The notes beneath the pieces are model-generated. The model saw only the letters and a program-made list of their open reading frames with translations. It ran no database searches and was not told the origin of the DNA. DNA of 28,619 nt from Scleroderma bovista (taxonomy: Eukaryota; Basidiomycota; Agaricomycetes; Boletales; Sclerodermataceae): positions 1 through 28,619 of the forward strand of contig JAYMGJ010000635.1 of the NCBI GenBank assembly GCA_037178675.1, in the 5' to 3' direction. Both the position numbers and the translations under genes were made by a program. Shown in pieces: positions 22,501 to 28,619 of this stretch (positions within the stretch are counted from its first letter, which is position 1; each line of letters begins with the position of its first letter).

Positions 22501-23143
22501 CCAGTAACGCTTCTTGTAAGGATAGAGCCTCGTTTATACTCAGGACTCGATTGTTGATTGCTTTTTCTAACTGGAATGAAACCCCGAACGGCAAGCGCAC
22601 AAGAAGGGGTTGGGGATCGGCCCTGGTGCGGTCGCCCTGAATGACTCGTTTGGATTGGATGAGAGAATGGCGGATTCGAAGGTTTGCCCTGCAAGCATGA
22701 ACAAATGCTTCGCGATCACGAGTGTTCGTGAACGTGCACATCAGGCTGAAAGAGCCCGGAGGCATGGGTCTATCGGGGATCAATCCCTGGGTACGTGAAG
22801 CTGACACCCTGTCGTATCCAAAAATCTCCTCCGATCTCTCCAACTTGAAAATGGGGAACGTCTTTGCCGAGAGAAAGATGACAGGAGAACTGGATTCACG
22901 AGGTTCCAAAATGCGGTTGATCAAGTGGGGGAAGTACGCAGCAATGATGGACGTTTCTAGCAAGAAATCCATATGCAGACCAAAGAGCGATTCCTCCTTG
23001 TAAAGTGTGAGGCGTACTTGCCGTTGCTCCATGTCGCAAGTAATATGGGCAGCCCCTGGGGCGGTACATTCGGAAACGAATTTCCCGTCCGCAAGAAAAT
23101 GCCCGAAGGCAAACTGAGTGAGGGAGCAACGTACACTCGCCAT
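19534..23143 (-). CDS. RNA-dependent RNA polymerase of the RNA-silencing (QDE-1/RDR) family, 6 exons
   Basis: Makes double-stranded RNA from aberrant or transposon transcripts for Dicer, feeding quelling-type silencing. Exons: 21926-23143, 20923-21878, 20804-20876, 20641-20754, 19998-20591, 19534-19944; introns are 46-53 bases. From the ATG at 23143 this gives 1121 aa. Family signatures are FTNTRDREAFVHACRANL, VTPTRHILEGPNVDKSN, ITIEPDEIE with TDGCSPIS, LHNSLQDA and HPGDVQLVRAV. The catalytic loop LGGGDMDGDDFNLI carries Asp738, Asp740 and Asp742 (DxDGD). HLRIADLKDPG and HAVDFPKTGTPV follow. All catalytic elements are intact. The C-terminus carries an acidic repeat (residues about 1007-1050), unusual for the family. 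Family members normally begin with about 150-200 more residues, so the true start is uncertain; see the segment at 23165-23419. Confidence 0.93.
19735..19860 (-). repeat. 18-bp coding minisatellite in the RdRP C-terminus
   Basis: Five to six near-perfect copies of an 18-base unit, coding on the minus strand for GDTEEE. They are flanked by simpler GAT/GAG runs coding for DEDEDED and EIEDEDE. Copies differ only at silent or near-silent positions. Unit length is a multiple of three, so copy-number change would keep the reading frame. Confidence 0.9.
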
Positions 23144-23164
23144 TGCCGATCTTTCTCTCTTTTA

Positions 23165-23419
23165 CTGCGAAAAAATGCGGCGTCCTGTAACAACGGCGTC
23201 AAGTAGGCTGTGAGGGCTCATGAGGATGGTACTTGCTTCAGTGGTCGATACAGTGAGTATTCTGGCCGTGTTTCGTCGTGGGTTGTACGAAAAAGAGATG
23301 GAAATACAAGAAGGAAATGGTGGACTGTGGAGGACGTTGGCGATCTGGCTTTGAGGTTGCCCGACCTTGCAACCGGTCCTACATGGGTCACAAAGAACCC
23401 ACGTTGGGAAGCCTCGTAG
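23165..23419 (-). pseudogene. Possible N-terminal exon of the RdRP, cut off by an in-frame TAA
   Basis: An 85-codon stop-free stretch in the same frame as the first RdRP exon, separated from it by one TAA (23162-23164). It contains SQIANVLHSPPF and RILTVSTTEAS followed by VVTGRRIF, which resemble the RRM-like N-terminus of basidiomycete RdRPs (I-x-x-VLH-x-P-x-F and G-R-R-I). No splice pair was found that removes the TAA and keeps frame with a normal intron length. Either an unrecognised intron joins it, or the N-terminus was lost by a nonsense change and translation now starts at 23143. Confidence 0.35.
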
Positions 23420-24599
23420 TCAACATATATTGCTGCAAGTTAATGGACGCTCACCTTATCTCACTGAGGGAAACAAAGGAGATGGATCCAGCTTGGCTTG
23501 AGCCTGTATATTTAAGAAGACTGTGGCTGATAGGAGGCGATTGACTTCTGATAACGGTTTCTAGAAAGGATTGCACGAAATGCCCACATGTCACAGATGG
23601 GCCAACGTGTAGAGTCAAATCTGGACGTCGACGTCGGCACTGTTCACGATGCGGCGATCGCCCAGCGTCCCACTTCCATGGCTCTCCGCCTGTCCTCTAT
23701 GGCGACCTTGGCAATGGCCCGCATTGTTTTGAACTGGGCCATCACCACAGCAGGTCTTGTGATCGCTATCTAGGCGCTTGACTTGACTTGTTTCGTGGGG
23801 CGACGATCCCTTATACCAGCTCCATGATCGCAGTCATGATACGGACTTCGTCCTCGGCGGGTACCACTAGGAACGCCGGTGTATTTGAAGACAGCCTATG
23901 AAGAAAAGGGGTAGCTAAGACCGGCCGTTCCATTGGAAAGATGATTACTTTCTCGTCTTCCGTGAGGTTGAGGAGGCAGCTGCGTTGCTCGTCGTGTCCC
24001 TGGGTCAACCTTGGATGTCATGTGTGCTAATCAGAGCACTATCCTGAGCGTTGATGGGGCTGACTCGTTGCGGCGTGCCGACGGCGTCCGAGGCTCGCGG
24101 AAGCAACTGCTCTCATTTCCAAATCTATCGCTGAGCAATCTTGGAAGGCCGCTGCCACAACTTTTCTGACTTGCGCTGGACCTTCATCAAGACTCAGCAC
24201 TCAGTGAATACTGATCGGAAAACCTTTCAGACTTTATCGCCACCATTGCGCATCTGGGCGTCAACGGGTAACACCTGCTTCCTCATCGAATCCTCGCCTA
24301 AGCCCAGTGTCCGCGTAATCGGTCAAGTCTAGGTAGAGATACTCGTACTTCAGCGTCTATCAATAAACAGTTTCTCCGACGCCCTTGCTAAGAGATGTAT
24401 TACCTGCAAACGTATTGGCAGTCCATTACCATTGGTGTCCAAGCATGAGAACACACTATTCTCGCAGCTCCAGGGTATGAAATTTTAGCCATGCTCACCG
24501 TTGTTCTTTTGATGCGCATACGGTGACCTTGCAGGCAGATGAGGCTCTGACAGGCGTTAAGAACTCATTCTAGTTTGTGCAGGCTTAGCATGGTCAGAA
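23420..24599. other. Gene-poor stretch upstream of the RdRP gene
   Basis: No convincing gene. A TATA-like CTTAAATATAC lies on the minus strand near 23507-23517 and could serve the RdRP gene. A plus frame at 23572-23781 is Cys-rich (C-x2-C-x8-C-x10-C-x2-C) but has no start or recognised family. The minus frame 23811-24008 has no motif. Confidence 0.35.
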
Positions 24600-24873
24600 G
24601 GCAAAGCGTGTGTTCGTCGCAATCAGCGTCGTCCTCACTTTCTGCGACAGAAAATGCACGCTCGACGAATCAAAACAAAGTTCCTTGTCCGAGACAAGTT
24701 CAGAAGATTGGCAATGCTGCACGTAGTCACAACAGGACTACCGTTAAGTTCTGTCGTTCTGACACCCGTCCTTCGGAGAGGCAAGTCTACGGTCTACTTC
24801 TTATTACTATGATATCTTATGATCACCAGGACAGGCTCCTTCGCCAACTACCTCATCAATCAGGTCGTCTGTC
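24600..24873 (+). repeat. Repeated unit R4, first part
   Basis: Matches R3 at about 13480-13723 in direct orientation, clearly from 24680 on (CGAGACAAGTTCAGAAGATTGG against CGAGGCAGGTTCGGAAGATTGG, differing at a few bases). It is interrupted at its right end by retroelement L2. Confidence 0.6.
24860..24873. repeat. Target-site duplication, 5' side of L2
   Basis: TCAGGTCGTCTGTC, repeated exactly at 25192-25205 on the other side of L2. The first T overlaps the CT tail, so 13 bases are unambiguous. Confidence 0.75.
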
Positions 24874-25191
24874 CCCCTACGGACACCTCGCATGACCCCC
24901 ACCCACCCAAAGTATTTCCTGCACAACCGTGACGACGTACTAACCTCCCTTTTTTCCAGATCATGACTTTTCGCATCATCATCAGCATCGGACTGTTATG
25001 TTTATTGCACGCATCATGTTTCCGCCGTGGATACTCCATAAGACCCTCATACATAGATGGTGACCTACAAATACTCGCTATATAGTACCCTTTTCTCTAA
25101 ATACGTTACCCTCCTACGGCCCTGTGGCACCGCGTCTTAGCACTTTTTGTTTGCTTGCAGCGGGATATAATTTTGGAATTCTCTCTCTCTC
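24874..25191 (+). mobile_element. 5'-truncated non-LTR retrotransposon L2 (3' end only)
   Basis: 318 bases equal to the 3' untranslated end of L1 (11014-11345, inverted), ending in the same CT-dinucleotide tail at about 25180-25191. It is bracketed by a perfect 14-base target-site duplication. It contains no coding sequence. The many differences from L1 show that it is not a recent copy of it. Confidence 0.8.
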
Positions 25192-25192
25192 T

Positions 25193-25590
25193 CAGGTCGT
25201 CTGTCTTCGTAGCTACCTGTTTGCGGATAACTTGCACAGGCCGAGTTATTCAGCTCGTTTTCAACGAGACTCGTTCGAAAATCGGTTCTCCATACATTCG
25301 CCCATCGTGGCTCATTCTTCGCACCGAACTCGCACAACTCCTCTCGTTCACATTGAGTGGACTGTCTCCTTTTTTTGTGTGGGGTTCATGGTGTACGGTC
25401 CTCATCATCGGGAGCCTTCACAAGCATGGATGGTTTTGATCCACATACAGTACCTGACGTCCTTTTTGCATCACAGACGTTGACAACAGTGACGGCTCCC
25501 GAGGTCAATGTGTGTATATGCACTCATCTCGGTAGACTATATCATCATCGCAGATATCAGCAGTTCAATATGGAAAGCACGGAGAGGAAT
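25193..25590 (+). repeat. Repeated unit R4, second part
   Basis: Matches R3 at about 14060-14505 in direct orientation. Shared words include TTCGAAAATCGGTTC, TTCGCACCGAACTCGC and CCCGAGGTCAATGTGTGTAT. The R3 interval 13724-14060 is missing, so R4 suffered a deletion before L2 inserted. The repeat ends where similarity to mitochondrial processing peptidase begins. Confidence 0.65.
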
Positions 25591-25598
25591 GTCAAGTG

Positions 25599-26303
25599 TT
25601 GCTCGGCCCTGCCCCTCTTCTCAGTCTTCTGTCGCGTCTTTCCCACATCATCTCCTTGACCAACCTCGGCAACAGTTTCGTGTCGTTCTCCACATCCTAC
25701 TCTGATACCGGTCTTTGGGGTATTTATTTGGTCTCGGAGAACTTGATGAATCTTGACGACATGGCACACTTCACGCTCAAGAAGTGGATCCGTATGTCGA
25801 CAGCTCCTACGGATGTCGAGGTCGAGCGTGCCAAGAGCCAACTCAAGGTTGGCATGCTTCTCAGCCTTGACAAAATCTTTAGACCTTCAGGTACACCTTT
25901 AGTATTTTGTGAATACTATTATGTATTAAGTTCAAATTAATACCAGGGATTTTGTCCGTTCACGGATTTAACCAAACTTCTCACAACACGGACTGACGTC
26001 TTCTATAAATAATTTTTGTGCTAGATTCCGGCACCACCGCCATCGCGGAAGACATTGATTGGCAGACAACTCGCCACCACCGATCGCCGCATCACTCCCA
26101 AGCAAATCGAAAACGCAGTGGATGCCGTGACGACTGAGGAAATCAAGCGAGTCGCTCAGGGACACAGACGTAAGTAGAATATGTTTGAGTCATTGTTTGC
26201 GTCCGAGCGTTCTCTCTTGCAGATCACCGTTGCTGCTCTTGGACCCATTGAGGGTCTCCTCGACTACAACCCTTTGTGTGCCGATGTGTCTTCGATGACC
26301 TAT
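25599..26303 (+). pseudogene. Mitochondrial processing peptidase beta subunit, C-terminal fragment with frameshifts
   Basis: The intact protein cleaves presequences of imported proteins in the mitochondrial matrix. This fragment keeps the typical SFVSFSTSYSDTGLWGIYLV, EVERAKSQLKVGMLLSLD, then GTTAIAEDI, RQLATTDRRITPKQIENAVD and ITVAALGPIEGLLDY: about 140 residues of a ~470-residue family, without the N-terminal HxxEH zinc site. A tandem ATTG duplication (26054-26061) shifts the frame, and bases are missing at 26160/26161 where a Trp-containing segment should precede DTD. Introns are kept (for example 26171-26222), so it is a DNA-level copy, not a retrocopy. Its left edge abuts repeat R4. A full functional copy presumably exists elsewhere. 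Confidence 0.85.
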
Positions 26304-26696
26304 GACATTGAGGTTGTACCTTGGTTCCTGGCGCGGGCCTTCGCGCAACTACTGCTCTCGCTATTACTAGGTAGATGATGTGGTGTCTGATCTCTCCCTT
26401 ACCAGTCCAAAAAGGAGAAAGGGCTGTGGAGAAAAGGAAAAGGACCAAAGAGGATGCAATGAAAGTACCAGGATGCATTGACAAGGGCGAAGAAGTGCAC
26501 GTGGTGGTAAAACACTCGTCGTCAATCAACACGGCTATATTCAAGATGCAAGATAGTAGCTGGGTACATTAATGTGTAGAAATACACCCCCGGTAATGCA
26601 CAGACGATGCAATTAAAATACATACAGAGAAGTGGCCAGACATCCCAGGGCCACGGCCACGGATGCCACGCTGATGGAAAATATAGTACATGGGGT
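26304..26696. other. Spacer between the peptidase fragment and the aminotransferase 3' end
   Basis: No supported gene. It contains the 3' UTR of the aminotransferase gene (minus strand). A short plus frame at 26375-26572 is lysine-rich and patternless. Confidence 0.4.

Positions 26697-28619
<1,923 letters not shown>

Overview
The window looks like nuclear DNA of a filamentous basidiomycete, most likely an agaricomycete. This is inferred from genes cut by many short introns (about 46-71 bp, mostly GT-AG), and from the gene content: a fungal RNA-silencing RNA-dependent RNA polymerase, a HET-domain protein, a CHO2-type phospholipid methyltransferase, a fungal-type ornithine aminotransferase and a small protein resembling mushroom beta-trefoil protease inhibitors. 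No species is named because no comparison could be run.

Layout. The left edge (1-110, minus) holds the 5' end of a small-protein gene. A paralogue with the same upstream sequence is complete at 12729-13314 (plus). Between and around them lies a degenerate repeated unit: R1 at about 470-3145 (inverted), R2 at about 11706-12110, R3 at about 13480-16100 and R4 at about 24600-25590. R2 and R4 are each interrupted by a 5'-truncated non-LTR retrotransposon with its own 14-bp target-site duplication. The single-copy part begins with CHO2 (4313-8250, minus, 18 exons, 995 aa), followed by its promoter region and a long imperfect palindrome (8845-9515).

The right half carries a HET-domain gene (16529-18677, minus, 2 exons, 695 aa) and an RNA-dependent RNA polymerase gene (19534-23143, minus, 6 exons, at least 1121 aa). 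The polymerase has an intact DxDGD catalytic motif and an 18-bp minisatellite that encodes an acidic tract in its C-terminus. Beyond this are the repeat/retroelement block R4, a frameshifted fragment of a mitochondrial processing peptidase beta gene fused to the repeat edge (25599-26303), and the 3' eleven exons of an ornithine aminotransferase gene (26697-28619, minus) that runs off the right edge.

Working together: CHO2 (phosphatidylcholine synthesis) and ornithine aminotransferase (arginine/proline metabolism) are housekeeping genes. The RdRP (transposon and duplicated-gene silencing) and the HET protein (self/non-self recognition family) are genome-defence or recognition genes. They sit among the substrates expected for RNA silencing: inverted duplications, a long palindrome and dead retroelements. 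That link is inference from proximity only. Exon structures were worked out by hand from splice sites and reading-frame continuity.
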